The position numbers were made by a program, and so were the translations under genes. 64,000 nucleotides of DNA from positions 186,001-250,000 of the forward strand of contig CM059199.1 of NCBI GenBank assembly GCA_030323885.1, in the 5' to 3' direction. Position 1 is the stretch's first letter, and each line of letters starts with the position of its first letter. Origin of the DNA: Branchipolynoe longqiensis (Eukaryota; Annelida; Polychaeta; Phyllodocida; Polynoidae). The notes under the pieces are model-generated. The model was not told the origin of the DNA, did not search any database, and was given only the letters and a program-made list of their open reading frames with translations. Positions 10,761 through 22,100 of the stretch are shown in pieces.

Positions 10761-11818
10761 GGGTGAATAGTGAATAAGTACAATGTGACAATGCCTCGGG
10801 TAAGGGCATTTAAGTACCAGCCACTCGAACTGGAATCAAATTATAAATACAATATGTTTTTTGTATGTTTAATTTACTAATCTGTGACCAGCCTTTTCGA
10901 TTTGATACCAATTAAGACGTCATGTCAATTTAATTCTTACGCTTCTAAGTTCTGGTTCGTGGATTGTGGCCACTCCTGACCTGTGGATAGTATTAACACT
11001 CTACTGAACCAATTATATCGGTATTTACTTTTAAAATAATTAATTCTGTAGCAAAAGCCTCGACCACAATGTGTATGTGTGCCTATAAAACGTTCGTAAC
11101 ACTATTTAATTAATATTTACATTTAAAATAGTTTTATTCTGTGCCAAAAGCCACCACAGCACCGTGTGGGTACTTCAGTAGTTTTGATGGGTGTTAGTTA
11201 GGTCATTGCGTAAAGGTGATTATCGATAACACAAACTACTTAAAGGCTGGACTTTCACAGCTTGATGGACTGGTTTGTTGCCACTTATTTACCAGGCCCT
11301 GCTCGGCCCTTATTTGGGGCAGGCGCCCTATTTCAGGGGGTCAGGTGGTGCTGCCTCGAGTGTTGATCTTTATAGCCCTCCTCTTTGCCCACCAATCCGG
11401 ACACGTACCGAATGGCACCGTGTGGTTTCTGTCCATCTGGTGAGTGTTTATAAACACTATGTAGACAGTTGCTATGGTGACTGACCTAGCAATCATTACT
11501 TCTACCAGTTTGGGTTATTTACATTGAAATTATGCAGAACCATGGTTTAAACTTAAAGTCATCAACCGACATATTAATTCACAATGCTTAGCTATTTGTA
11601 TTTAGTGACTATCCAAAACAGACCTATAGATAATATGAAAATGGATTGCCAGCTAGTTCTAGGATAATTTTCCATACCGAGAGTAGTTATGTTTGAAAGC
11701 TAAGGGTGGTAGTTGGGGGGGGGGGGACTGATTGTATGTGATAAGGAATCTTGCGTTCATTACAATCCATGCTCACCTGCAGGTGATGGTAATACACTAG
11801 CCGAATCCAGCCTTTCTT
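10761..11818. other. No recognisable gene
   Basis: AT-rich DNA. Two related stretches near 11020 and 11120 (TTTAAAATA.TTTAATTCTG, then AAAAGCC.C) suggest an old local duplication of about 100 bp. A G11 run lies at about 11716. The short frames at 11216-11484 have no family resemblance. Confidence 0.45.
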
Positions 11819-12400
11819 AAGCCGTATTCACACGTACAAGGCTAGGCCGGCGCATTCACATCTACCAAGTTTTGAAATTGTGTCGCATTCACACACATGT
11901 TAAACTGGCTCATATCGACCACCAGTACATAGTTTGATACATACATACATACATACAAACAAACATACAGACACACATATAAACATGCATAGAAACATAC
12001 ATACAACATGTATACAAACAACCAAACACATACACACATACATACATACACACATTTATACATACACACATATATACACACATACATACACACACATCCA
12101 TCCATCAACAGTGATGTGCTTAAGCTGGCTCAACTAAACTGCTTGCATCCACACAGGCAAGTTAGGCCGACTCAGGCTAAGTCGCCTCATCTAATCCACA
12201 TCGCGAAGCAGTTTTCATGAGGTGAACTAGTTGAGTCGAATCAGCCCTAATTTGCCTCAGCAGTACGTTCACACGTGCGATCTGAGGCGACTTAGATGAG
12301 GCGAACTAGTTGAGGCAACCTAAGGCCTGTGTGTGACCAGGGCTTTAGATAAGACAAACTAGTTGAGGTGAATTAAGGTCCGTGTGTGAACGGGGCTATA
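11819..12400. mobile_element. Fold-back element FB-G with internal CATA microsatellite
   Basis: The left end AAGCCGTATTCACACGTACA is imperfectly mirrored by CCGTGTGTGAACGGGGCT on the right. The arms are built from variants of GAGGCGACTTAG, GAGGCGAACTAGTTGAG and their inverses. The left arm is split by a (CATA)n microsatellite at 11932-12105. The ends resemble those of FB-D, FB-E and FB-F around TCACAC. The boundaries are approximate. Confidence 0.5.
11932..12105. repeat. (CATA)n microsatellite, impure
   Basis: Imperfect CATA/CACA repeats explain the Tyr/Cys/Val- and Thr/His-rich open frames on both strands here. Confidence 0.9.
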
Positions 12401-12491
12401 CGCACACATCTGAATGCAGTCTAAAATCGGCCGAGACTAAATCTGAGCTGATATGAAGAGATGAACATGCTTGTTTATGTGTTTGTTGCAC

Positions 12492-12760
12492 TGACCTGTG
12501 ACAGTGCACACTCATGGTGACTTTGTATAGTGTTATCCTGCAGGGAGCATATTGCAATCGGTCACATTATCCTCATAGTGAGCAAACCAGTCCTCGTCCT
12601 CTCATATCCATGCTGAGCGCCAGGCTATGTAGCGGCAAGTATATATTTAGTAAGTCCTTGGTTTGACTCGGTCGCGCTTTGTACTGACGATCTCCCACAC
12701 AGGAAGTCAGCCAGCATGGTCTTAGTCTTACCAATTCGGCCACCCCGTCTGGTCAAGCAG
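12492..12760 (-). mobile_element. S1 SINE, decayed
   Basis: Reverse-strand S1. The body words GACAGTGCACACTCATGGTG and GAGCGCCAGGCTATGTAG are clear. The tRNA-like head lies at the right end (CAATTCGGCCACCCCGTCTGG). The 3' tail is missing. Confidence 0.7.
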
Positions 12761-12800
12761 AGCATTTGACAGGGATTCTTTATATAATCTGGGTCCCACC

Positions 12801-13132
12801 TTAAAGCTGCGAAAATCAAATTTTGAAAAACAAAGCAATTATCTACATTTTATTCTACATATCTAACTTAGGTGCTGGTGCACTTATTCATCATTTGGAC
12901 TGCTAGATAGAAGGGAACACGGAACCTGTGATTGCAGCAGTCTATGGTGTCAGAGTTTTGGTGTGCTTGCCAACATTAATTTAGCATATTTGCGCTACAA
13001 ATATCTAAAAATTTAGCCATTTCAAATCAAAGTTACTTCAAACTAAATTAAGGTAGATCATAGCGATCAACCTAATATATATATATTTGTTTAATGACAG
13101 AAATTTAAAGCGATCGGACTATGCAACATTAA
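12801..13132 (+). mobile_element. TTAA-MITE copy
   Basis: Starts TTAAAGCTGC and ends CGGACTATGCAACATTAA. It is older than most copies because the central GGCAAGCTTGCC palindrome has decayed. Confidence 0.8.
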
Positions 13133-13221
13133 TAAAAATTACATGACCTCCCATTTCCCTCCTCGGGCTTAGTGCTGATCCCCTTCAACTGTATTTTCAG
13201 GACGATGTCAGTAGTTGGCGA

Positions 13222-13562
13222 CCAGACGGGATGGCTGAACGAGTTGAGCGTCGGTCTCCCGTGTTGGTAGATGGTGGGATTCGAACCAACAGGATCGATC
13301 CCTGATTGAGTCAAACCAATGACTTAAAAATTGATACTTGTCACTCTCTAGCTTGGCGCTCGGCATTATTAGGATAGGACAAGGACTTGTTAGCTCAGTA
13401 TCAGGATAATGTGTCTCAGTGGGATAGCGGGTCATGGTGCCTGTGGCCTGATTTCCCCAGTGGGGAAGCACTATATAATCGCCATGATGCACACTGTCCC
13501 AAATCGGTACCCGTCCTGGTATGACCTCAGATGTTGCTAGGATGTTAATTTCAACAACCAGC
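13222..13562 (+). mobile_element. S1 SINE, near full length
   Basis: Reference copy for S1. The head CAGACGGGATGGCTGAACGA contains a pol III A-box-like word and resembles Leu/Ser tRNA (GATGGCCGA in other copies). The B-box-like GATTCGAACC follows near 13269. The body runs through GCGCTCGGCATTATTAGGAT and CAGTATCAGGATAATGTG. The 3' domain reads CCTGGTATGACCTCAGATGT, then GCTAGGATGTTAA. Better-preserved copies end in ACGTAAAACTCCAACAACC. S1 is the commonest SINE in the window. Confidence 0.85.
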
Positions 13563-13599
13563 GCAAAGGGATCATGTACTAAAATCAACAGTGCTACCA

Positions 13600-13820
13600 T
13601 ATGCATAACTTACAGCATCATTAAAGGCCAGTTGCTCTCATACCATGTCTATGTGCTGTGGGGGGCGGGGGGGGGTTCAAATCCCTTTGGTCTGTAAAAG
13701 TGTAGGCTCGGACTTTCTATCAACCAACTGTCTAATGATGAAAACAAGTCTATTCAGATATATCCTTGATAGGCAGTATAAATCTTCAAGAAAAGAACAA
13801 ATGTATCTTCGGTGCATTCT
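13600..13820 (+). mobile_element. S4 SINE-like body fragment
   Basis: Shares TAACTTACAG, ATTAAAGGCCAGTTGCTCTC, CCATGTCTATGTG, AACTGTCTAATG and AAGTCTATTCAGA with 17440-17600, where a tRNA-like head is attached. Here the head is absent. Confidence 0.65.
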
Positions 13821-14160
13821 GCAAAATCTGAAGTTTTCTTGATAATAATTTTGCTTGTGTAACTTGTCGTTGCGACAGCCATTATATTAGGTATAATTAT
13901 GATTTATTCCAGAATTTGACAAGTAGTGTACAATTTTATTATAGGGTGCAATGTAGCCTATCACATAAAAAAAAATCATTTTTGAAATAATTATAATTAT
14001 CACGATACTAACTGGTTTGATATTTCATTTTGCATCAAATCTTGCTTCAGTGTTGTGCAATATAATGGGTATAGTTACGCTATAATATTGATTGCTGAAT
14101 TTATGCTGGCTTTAATGCCCTGTCATCAGCAAAGGATATTTCACAGCGAAAATTGAGTAA
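13821..14160. other. AT-rich, no recognisable feature
   Basis: No coding frame, repeat family or RNA gene is evident. Confidence 0.5.
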
Positions 14161-14167
14161 TATGTCA

Positions 14168-14508
14168 GTTTGTTTTATTTAACGACGCCTCTAGAGCACA
14201 TTGATTTTTGTATCATCGGCTATTGGACGTCAAACATATATGGTCATTCCAACATATTTCTTTTGAGGAAACCCACTGCCGCCACATAGGCTACTCTTTC
14301 CAATAAGCAGCAAGGGGTCTTTTATATGCACTTTCCCACAGACAGGACAGCACATACCACATCCTTTTGATGAACCAGTTGTGGACCACTGGTTGGAACG
14401 GAAAACAGCCCAAACTGCAAATGGGTCCACTGAGCAGAATCGATTGGATGACCGACACCTTCACAGGTGGACACTCTACCGCCTGAGCTACGTCCTGCTC
14501 CCCTTGTC
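14168..14508 (-). mobile_element. S3 SINE, near full length
   Basis: Reverse-strand copy of a tRNA-derived SINE. The 3' end is at left (TTATTTAACGACGCCTCTAG). The body contains AATAAGCAGCAAGGGGTCTT and GACAGGACAGCACATACCAC. The tRNA-like head at right reads, inverted, GGACGTAGCTCAGGCGGTAG. I recognise this 3' region from SINEs common in molluscs. Confidence 0.85.
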
Positions 14509-14954
14509 AGTCTTGTCAGTTACTTTCATATACCTATATTGAAAATTACAAACAATTCTGAAATGGTCAGATCCATGTGAAATGATAGCAAGAACCATCT
14601 CTGATCCCATTTTGAAGTGGTTAGACTTGTGTCAACTGATAGCGAAATCTAACTCTCGAAAAAAAGCCAAAATTGCAGGAGGCGATATAACCCAGTTGTT
14701 TTTAGGAAAGACCTGTAAATTGTGTATGTGCTTTGTATTGGTAAAGAGGTGACGTAAAAACACTTGCAACAGAAACATTTGCTCAACAGATTCATTTGTG
14801 GGTTTATTTTTTTCTGCATGGACAGGTTCTTCAGTGTTAACTGAAACTAGAAATTCAGACAAACCCGATGTTTTTGAGTTTATGCCAGATTTTTAGAAAA
14901 AAATGACAAAGAAAAAACGAGAAATATGTTAGGTTGATTGATATTATCTACCTT
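14509..14954. other. No recognisable feature
   Basis: Mixed-composition DNA. The 76-residue reverse frame at 14632-14862 has no family resemblance. Confidence 0.45.
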
Positions 14955-15393
14955 AAGGGGCTGTCACACTACGACGCTTCTCGCCGGCGACCGGTGAACG
15001 TGTGTTGATTTTGGGCAATAAAAAGTGAAACGTCAGGACGCGCTGATGGCGCGTTACGAGGGCGTCGGTACATTTCTGTACACGTCGGTACACTATCTTT
15101 GACGCTGATGGTCAGCGCAAAACGCCGGCGCGCGCTAGTAGTCGGCCAAGGTTTTAAGCATGTCAAAAAAAAAACAACGACCGGCGGCGCGGGGGAGTTT
15201 AAGGGCAACACGTCGCCATGCGTCGACCATTTTTACTCGCGCGCCAACAACGCGCTACCAGCACGCTACGCGCACGTTCCCAAACGCTAAAATTAACCAT
15301 AATTTCAACTATCTTTAACGCTTCTCGACGCGCAAGATAGTACTTTCAACGCTGACGGGTCGCCGGGACAAACGTCGTAGTGTGACAGCCCTT
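14955..15393. mobile_element. Fold-back element FB-D
   Basis: GGGGCTGTCACACTACGACG on the left is mirrored by CGTCGTAGTGTGACAGCCC on the right. The interior is CpG-rich against AT-rich flanks. It consists of repeated words around GACGC, GTCGGTACA, CGCCGGCG and GCGCGTT. No reading frame of interest is present, and no certain target duplication is visible. Confidence 0.75.
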
Positions 15394-16021
15394 TACTTTA
15401 AATTCAAGTTAAAATGAAGGAACTTTGATTAAAAATGTCTAATATAATATAATATATTTAATATGGTCAATAACATTGACTTCTACGCAGCAAAACATGC
15501 TTAATACGTGAATAATTATCTAAGTTGGGTCAAATCTAGGTGATCATATTTAGAAATGATGTTATATAAATATCGATATAAATCTATTCTTAGTAAATGT
15601 CCATTATGTTTTTTTCAACGGTATTTGTATTATCAATGTGCTATGTTGGGTGCGCAATAATATTCGTATATAAAATATATAATGCACATAGTATGTTGTA
15701 ATAAATCGTATCTAAGTGGGGTGTTTGTAGACAGCTGCCATCATGAATATTGATGCAATAAAAGGTTCGGCAAAACAAATCCCAGTTGTCCGCTCAGTCA
15801 ATCCTACCAGTACCAAGGTAGTATGTGAAAGTTCAACATGAGTGTGAAAGGTAAACTGCGTTATTGTAGATGTGTGTCTAAGTTAGAGAGACAGACTGAC
15901 ATATATGTGCAATACAAATGTCATTCAGCTTGACATAAAACATATGACATATGACAAACTGAAATAATTAATGTTGCTATATTTACCGGTCGAGATACAC
16001 ATAACACAACCACATCTTTAC

Positions 16022-16071
<50 letters not shown>

Positions 16072-16340
16072 GTATATATGAGGAATAACGCATGATACAA
16101 GTATACATGCTAGGGGAACATATATACTTTGCTACTTCCTCAATCGGTGCATCGGTGGAGTGCCCCCCCCCCCTCAACTGTCAGGGAGTTTTTTTACCGG
16201 TGCCCCCCCTCGCGCCACACACACTGGAGGAATTTTTTCATATATATATATCCATATATATATACATGCATATGCTAACATATCCAATATATATGTATAT
16301 ACATAATTAAGTATCGCAAATATATATATCATATAGAGAA
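15394..16340. other. AT-rich DNA with (AT)n microsatellite
   Basis: No gene is seen. A (TA)n run lies at about 16025-16066. A C-run segment at 16150-16230 with two GTGCCCCCC words resembles 30525-30600. Confidence 0.5.
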
Positions 16341-16341
16341 C

Positions 16342-16384
16342 ATTAATACAACGTTGCGATATACATACACACACACGCACACAA

Positions 16385-16428
<44 letters not shown>

Positions 16429-16464
16429 TATATATATATATGTATATCGCAACGTTGTATTAAT
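16342..16464. repeat. 23-bp perfect inverted repeat with microsatellite loop
   Basis: ATTAATACAACGTTGCGATA, continuing TAC, at 16342-16364 is exactly mirrored at 16442-16464. The 77-nt loop is CA and TA dinucleotide repeat. These may be the ends of a small transposon whose centre was replaced by microsatellite. Confidence 0.7.
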
Positions 16465-16807
16465 ATATATATATATATTATATATATATATATGTGTGTG
16501 TATATTTGTATATGGGCGACGCCAACACACCCTCGCAGCATATCGAAAATAATATAGTTTATGCATTATTTTCCACAGCAAGTATATTATATGTATACAT
16601 AATTACTACACACATACATAAATTCAGTTTAACTAATATATTAAATTAGATTCTTTCCATTAATTTTACTTGATTAGATTAAGTGAAATGAACACGTGTT
16701 CTAGGCAAAATACAAAGGCCTACTCATGCGCAGCAATCCACGTGTATTATGGGATGCAATCCAACACCGATAATAGAATGTGAACGCCAACAATAAATGT
16801 GCCATTA

Positions 16808-16976
16808 GGGGCATTCGACTGGGCCTCTCTATCCGAATATCAAAATATTTCCGAACAAATTCCTATTCGACTGGGACCGGAAGTGGGTTCATATACCAAT
16901 GATTCGGATGTGTGTATGTGGCTCCATCCGTTCCATCCGTAAAGTTGCGGATAGAAAGGGCCCAGTCGAATGCCCC
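16808..16976. mobile_element. Short inverted-repeat element FB-I
   Basis: GGGGCATTCGACTGGGCC on the left is mirrored by GGGCCCAGTCGAATGCCCC on the right. The inverted repeat extends to about 28 bp through TCTATCCG. It is 169 bp long and non-coding. Confidence 0.75.
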
Positions 16977-17009
16977 AATTGTCAAATATCTAGTCTAGGC
17001 ATCTTGTCT

Positions 17010-17195
17010 CAGCAGTCCACCTGGGACCAATCGGTAGTAGAGTGAGGTGCACTGACCTCCCCAGGTGAAATGTCACATGCACAGGTAAGTGTGGATAGGT
17101 TGATTGCACCAGGGAGCCTAGATAATGTAATGGTTAGGACGCTAACACTGGAGTGGTAGACGTGGGGGTTCGAATCCTACTCTAGGTGCAAATAT
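17010..17195 (+). mobile_element. S2 SINE, diverged
   Basis: Contains AGGGAGCCTAGATAATGTAA, TGGTTAGGACGCTAACACTG, the B-box-like GGGTTCGAATCC and the run-out TAGGTGCAAATATTCCCCA. A 75-90 bp leader lies in front of the tRNA-like part, as in the better copies at 31.4 and 31.7 kb. Confidence 0.7.
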
Positions 17196-17324
17196 TCCCC
17201 ATTTGCAGCCCCGCCCCCCCACAACATATTGGCTTAGATTGGATTAAGGTGTTTGAGCTGTATGCTAAAGCCAAGTCAGAGACTCCACCATCAGGGCCCA
17301 CTACATGTGGCGGAGTGGTGTTCT

Positions 17325-17640
17325 CTGTGGCGGAGTGGTTAGAGTGTCTGACTTTTTTCTATCTCAGACTCCTAATCTGAAGGTCAGTGGTTCAATTCCC
17401 CGTGCCCCCACCTCTGCCAATTTGGATTTCCACCGCAGTGTATAACTTACAGTGTCATTAAAGGCCAGTTGCTCTCATGCCATGTCTATGTGGTGTGGGA
17501 AGTTAAAAATCCCTTGGGACGGTAAAAGTGCTTTCTATCGACAAACTGTCTAATGGTGAAACAAGTCTATTCAGACTTATCCATGAGAGGCAGTATACAT
17601 CTTCAAGATGTGAGGACTCTCTGCTCAGTTTTGCCGTGTG
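17325..17640 (+). mobile_element. S4 SINE with tRNA-Arg(CCT)-like head
   Basis: The head runs from GTGGCGGAGTGGTTAGAG to CCGTGCCCCCAC. It has an anticodon arm TCAGA-CTCCTAA-TCTGA (anticodon CCT) and the B box GGTTCAATTCC. About 11 nt of T-rich sequence interrupt the region between the D arm and the anticodon arm. The body (ATTAAAGGCCAGTTGCTCTC and following) is shared with 13600-13820, so this is a SINE rather than a free tRNA gene. Confidence 0.65.
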
Positions 17641-18230
17641 CAGCATGAATTTGAATCTGCTGGTGTCAGCTGGATGTATCCCGCAATCTGAGGTTCATCT
17701 GGTATCACCCTTTGAACGATTGTACTATTTGTAGGCGCCTATACACATTTATTTTAGGTTTAATTGTGGATATATTGTAAAGGCTATATCCATTAACAAA
17801 TATTTATGTTAATAACTGTAAATGTCTAGAAGACCAGTGTCCATGACATTGGCAAATGGTATATTTAGACAAATACATATTTACCCACCCCCCTCCGTCA
17901 TACACAAAAATAGCGATTTGGATAGATCTACTCCCCGATCTACAAATTAATGCTTTTGTGTGTGTAAATATAGTTTATTCATTGAAAAGTATAAAGTCTT
18001 TTGTCAGCGCTGTATATAAATAAATATAATAATATGTTAGATTGTATAGCTAGATTTACCTAAGTGTGGGGGGGGGGGGCAACCCTGGGAGTAATTATTA
18101 CACGCTTTGATAGTTTTTCTTTAGTCAAGGTCAAGGTCAATGAGAAAATATCAATATATTCTACAAATGTAGATCTAGGCCTATTTATATGAATGCCCTT
18201 GTCAGTGCGTGGTTAGACGAATGTTCTAAA
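17641..18230. other. AT-rich, no recognisable feature
   Basis: Contains a G11 run near 18070 and three tandem AAGGTC words near 18127. No gene or repeat family is recognised. Confidence 0.45.
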
Positions 18231-18589
18231 TGTTAGCATTATCAATACAGCCAACATGGCTACCCCCAACGAATGGCAGCTGCGACAGGGATAGACAGTC
18301 ACGAACCACAAATCATATTATAATGTATGAATTCCTTTGTCGCCGTCGTCTTAAACGAGGCGTATGTATATACAGGCCCTACCCATCTCCCCAAACCCAC
18401 TCCTCACAAGCACCACATTAAAACCAGCATTGCGGACAGTCAGTCTTAGGCCTAACTAATCAACACTGGACACCCAACACCTCACGAGGCAAGAGTCTCG
18501 GAATGAGGACCTACCTCAATTTGCGGCGATAATGAACAGTTAATGGACAATTCCTGCTCAAATCAAAGACCAGACATCAGGCAGGTGCT

Positions 18590-18760
18590 GACTGAGACAC
18601 AAGCCCGACGATCCGCCCTCCCGCCGGCGACGCGCGCCGCCATTTTGATTTCTAGAAGAACAATTGGCAAATTTGCGCAGAAATCATCACCGCCACGTCT
18701 AATCTCCAAGCTGTTGACGCCAAAACGGAGGTAAGCAATTGATCCCGAAGGTAAGTACAC
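18590..18760 (+). promoter_or_regulatory. CpG-rich candidate promoter with donor-like sites
   Basis: GCCGCCATTTTG at 18636 is an inverted YY1-type element in a CpG-rich stretch. A NRF1-like TTTGCGCAGA follows near 18671. Two splice-donor-like words follow in the same direction, GGAG|GTAAGC at 18731 and GAAG|GTAAGT at 18751. This is the layout of a short non-coding first exon. The protein it would lead to is not in the window, so this is inference. Confidence 0.35.
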
Positions 18761-18834
18761 AGACGGTCCCATTGCTGTGTGATATTAAATAATAACACCA
18801 CAACGTGTCATCTTCTTTGTATCCGATGTTTGTT

Positions 18835-19380
18835 GATTTTTGCGTGACCGTGTCGCCGACTCCCGGCTCCGCCTCCAACTCCACCCGCCGCGGCCGCCGC
18901 CCGGGCCGTGGCCTCCCCGGGCCTGTCTTTTATGACACGCCCGGCCTGAGATAATTGTTTGTTTATGTCCACCCAAGGGCTGTAAACGACGCAACAATCC
19001 CCCCCCCCCCCTTTCCTCCCCCTCCCGACTACCCCCCCCCCCCTCCCCAACCCCTCCTGGGGACTACTCCGGAAGGGCCAGACAGATTAGTTTATGGCGG
19101 GAATTAAATCCACTCACTGGAGAGTTCAGTTGAGAGGGGAGGGGGAGGGGGCGGGGTCCTGTCCGACCTGGCCGCTTGTCCAAGCCGGCCGGCCGGCACA
19201 GGCTGAGGGAAAGCCCGGGGGAAGGGCAACCAGCGGGCATACGCAACTGCCGAGCTAAGGAGCAAGCACATCAAGTTCACTCCACACTCTAAAGCAAAAC
19301 GCCTCGCAAATCACCGCCTCGGAGAAGATCAATATCAGAAGGAGCCTGCATTTGGAGAAACAGGAGGAATTATCGGTGAG
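18835..19380 (+). promoter_or_regulatory. GC-rich candidate promoter/first exon ending in a donor-like site
   Basis: CpG-rich DNA with C runs near 19000 and 19035. A GC box GGGGGCGGGG lies at about 19147, and GGCCGGCCGGC at about 19185. It ends in a strong donor-like ATCG|GTGAGT at 19376. The open frames here (Gly/Arg-rich on minus) look like composition artefacts. Confidence 0.3.
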
Positions 19381-19435
19381 TATTGAATTTGCGGCTTGAA
19401 CTCATGTGACTATTCTCTGAACCCCCCCATCTCCT

Positions 19436-19680
19436 CTTCTTCTTGTTATTCCTATTCTTCTTGTTCTTGCTCTTCTTGTTCTTCTTGCTATTCCTGCTCT
19501 TGTTCTTATTCTTGCTCTTCCTGTTCTTCTTGCCATTCCTGCTCTTGTTCTTATTCTTGCTCTTCAGGTTCTTATTGCTATTCCTGTTCTTGTTCATCCA
19601 GTTCTTGCTATTCCTGTTCTTCTTGCTATTCTTGTTCTTCTTATTCTTCTTGTTCTGATTCTTCTTCTTGTCGTCCTTCG
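19436..19680 (+). repeat. Pyrimidine-rich minisatellite TTCTTGTTCTTGCTCTTC
   Basis: Imperfect tandem repetition of CTTGTTCTTCTTGCTATTCC-type units. It produces Ser/Cys/Tyr-, Leu/Phe- and Lys/Asn-rich frames in different phases. It starts about 55 bp after the donor-like site at 19376. Confidence 0.85.
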
Positions 19681-20139
19681 GTCCTTCTTTTTATTCCCTT
19701 TCTCCTGTTCCTGTTCTTCCTGCTCCTCTATGAGTCAAATTGTTATTTTCATTGTCTCAAAAGGCTACATGTTATTGATATATTAGTACTATTACATGTT
19801 GTGTTATGGAGCGTTCAACAATTTCCACATTGCTTTGATTGAATTTCTTTTTCTTTTCAAATAAACATCAAACACCAACATACACATCAAATTTTAACGG
19901 AACATGTGCTATTTGCAGTAGTTTATGTCACACTAAAATCAATAATCGATTATTACTGTTGTATTATGTAGGCATGCTATTATTATTAAAGGCATGCTAT
20001 CATTATTAAAGTTGTTTTACTATTTGCTGATCGATTTAACTTCTTGTATTTTTGCTTAGATAAATATATTAGATTAACAATTATAATCTATTTTACATTA
20101 GGCTAAGGAGACTTTTATTAATTTTGTTGTTTTGTTGGT
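19681..20139. other. AT-rich, no recognisable feature
   Basis: A 16-bp duplicate (ATTATTAAAGGCATGCTAT type) occurs at about 19975-20010. Otherwise no gene or repeat family is seen. Confidence 0.45.
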
Positions 20140-20362
20140 ACATTAGTTGATTAAGCAGGGGAAATTTCAATTGCAGACAATTGGTCTTCCTCATTCCGCT
20201 GCTCCTTGCCCTATCCTAAGAATGCCGAGCGCCAGGCTAGGAAGCAACAGGTATCAATTTTTAAGTCATTGGTTTGACTCGACCAGGGTTCAAACCCATG
20301 ATCCCATGATCTACCAACACGGGAGACGGACGCTCTAACTCATTCGACCATCCCATCTGGTT
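20140..20362 (-). mobile_element. S1 SINE, head-side part
   Basis: GAGCGCCAGGCTAGGAAGCA, GTCATTGGTTTGACTCGACC and the inverted head ATTCGACCATCCCATCTGG are clear. The left flank (TTGGTACATTAGTTGATTAA) recurs beside the S1 copy at 53.76 kb, so a variant 3' part may belong to the element. Confidence 0.7.
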
Positions 20363-20436
20363 TTAGCGAGTTAACTTCAGAGATATTTGAAGTTGGAACA
20401 TGAAAATAAATACTGCTGCGGCGCATGTTGCTTGGT

Positions 20437-20492
20437 TGTTGGAGTTTTACGTCCTGGCAACATCTAAGGTCGTATCAGGACGGGTGCATGTT
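20437..20492 (-). mobile_element. S1 SINE 3'-end fragment
   Basis: TTGGTTGTTGGAGTTTTACG followed by TCCTGGCAACATCTAAGGT is the inverted S1 3' domain. Confidence 0.7.
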
Positions 20493-20551
20493 GAAATGCT
20501 GAACACCAGAAAGCTTCGGTTCCGTCAGGATCTATTAGTATTTCATCGGCG

Positions 20552-20850
20552 CCATCTTCCTTCTGTGCGGAAATAAATGTTTAATATAAAAATAATAAGT
20601 GCACCAGTATCTAAATGAGATATTTAGAAACAAATTTAGAAAAATTAAAGTTGCATAGTCCCGTGGCTTTCGAATTTTCCCCTCATTTTTTAGATAAATG
20701 TATCACTATCAGGTTGACCATTATAACCTAATATGCATTATTCTGGAGTCACTTTGATTAAAAAACGCCTAATTTTGGAGAGATTTGAGCTGAAAGAACC
20801 TAATAAAATGTCGGCAAGCTTGTCAAAAGTCCAGTTGTTGTGGTCCAGAT
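20552..20850 (-). mobile_element. Two partial TTAA-MITEs
   Basis: The first fragment (20552-20645) holds the AATAAGTGCACCAGTATCTA part. The second starts at 20646 with TTAAAGTTGCATAGTCCCGT and fades after GGCAAGCTTGTCAAAA. Confidence 0.65.
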
Positions 20851-21057
20851 TCACATCTGGCGATGGTCACGTGATGAGGAATGACCTTATGTCCTGGAAC
20901 CTGACTAAAGCCATATATGGTATGGGAATGAGGGCCAGACTAATGAGGTCATGAGATTGACCTAATTGGTCAGTGCCCTCTCTACCTAATGGTTGTCTCA
21001 AAGTAGGTGGCCAAAGGAATGGGGGTAATAAATTCACTGATTATTCTGTATATGGTG

Positions 21058-21310
21058 TACCGAAACATTAGTTAATGCACCTGTACCTAAGTTGGATATA
21101 TATAATCAAATATAAGTAATTGTTTTGGTTTTGAAAAAAATATGTTTCATCGATCCATGCAACTTTAGAATCTCTTGGTTTAGACAATTTGATTCTTTCC
21201 CCAAAACTATGCAGCTTTAAGTTGCTTAGTCCGATGGAAGCATCAAATAAAAAAATATATATCCATCTATATTTGGTCCTACATAACTAACTTAGATTCT
21301 GGTCCACATA
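21058..21310. mobile_element. Two partial TTAA-MITEs in opposite orientation
   Basis: 21058-21180 is a reverse fragment ending CATGCAACTTTA. 21217-21310 is a forward fragment starting TTAAGTTGCTTAGTCCGATG. Confidence 0.6.
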
Positions 21311-21669
21311 TTAAAGCTGCATAGTCCGATGAAATCACCAAATTTTCAAAACCAAAACAATGATCTAAATTTGATTCTACATATCTATCTAGCTTAGATA
21401 CTGATGCACTTATTAAGCATTTGTCGCCACCCAGAAGGGAATAGTGAGGCAATTGAATAGATCATGTTGTTGCAGAATGCTATGGCGTCAGAGTTTTGGC
21501 AAGTTTGCCTGAATTAATTTTGCTAGCTTGTACTTCAAATATCTCAAAAGTTAGCCACTTAAAATAAGAATTACTTCACGCTAAAGTAAGGTACATTATA
21601 ACGATCAACCTAATGTATTTATCTCAGACAATTTCTGAAACTCAAAACGATCGGACTATGCAACTTTAA
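21311..21669 (+). mobile_element. TTAA-MITE copy, full length
   Basis: Starts TTAAAGCTGCATAGTCCGAT and ends CGGACTATGCAACTTTAA. Confidence 0.85.
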
Positions 21670-21713
21670 GCACGTGTTGCTACATAGAACTTAGAAGAGA
21701 ATACAAAAACATT

Positions 21714-22100
21714 TTAAAGCTGCATAGTCCAATGAAAACATAACATTCTCTAAACCAAAACACCCATATATAATTGATCCTACCTATTTATGTTGGATTC
21801 TGGTGCACATATTATTAAGCACATACTGCAGCACAGAAGGGGATAATATTACTAAGGCAACTTAATAGAAGTTTTTCATGCTGAAGTTTATGGTTTCAGA
21901 ATTTTCATCGTGCTTGCCAACATTAATTTTGTATGCTTGCATTTCAATTTCAAATATCTCCAAAGTTGTCACCATTTAAAATTTAAAATGTTAAAATGTA
22001 CACCAAACTAAAGTAAAATTGATTATACCCATCAATCTAATGTATTTATCTCAGCAATAAATATATATATAACAGAAACTCAAAACCATCGAACTATGCA
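21714..22100 (+). mobile_element. TTAA-MITE copy, slightly long
   Basis: Starts TTAAAGCTGCATAGTCCAAT and ends ATCGAACTATGCA. Several small internal insertions make it about 30 bp longer than other copies. It is the third MITE in a row here. Confidence 0.8.

Noticed and set aside
10361..10777. Target duplication GTGAATA around the element at 10369-10760
   Set aside because: The right copy is offset by two bases from the element end and GGTGAATA is also part of the local repeat, so the match may be chance.
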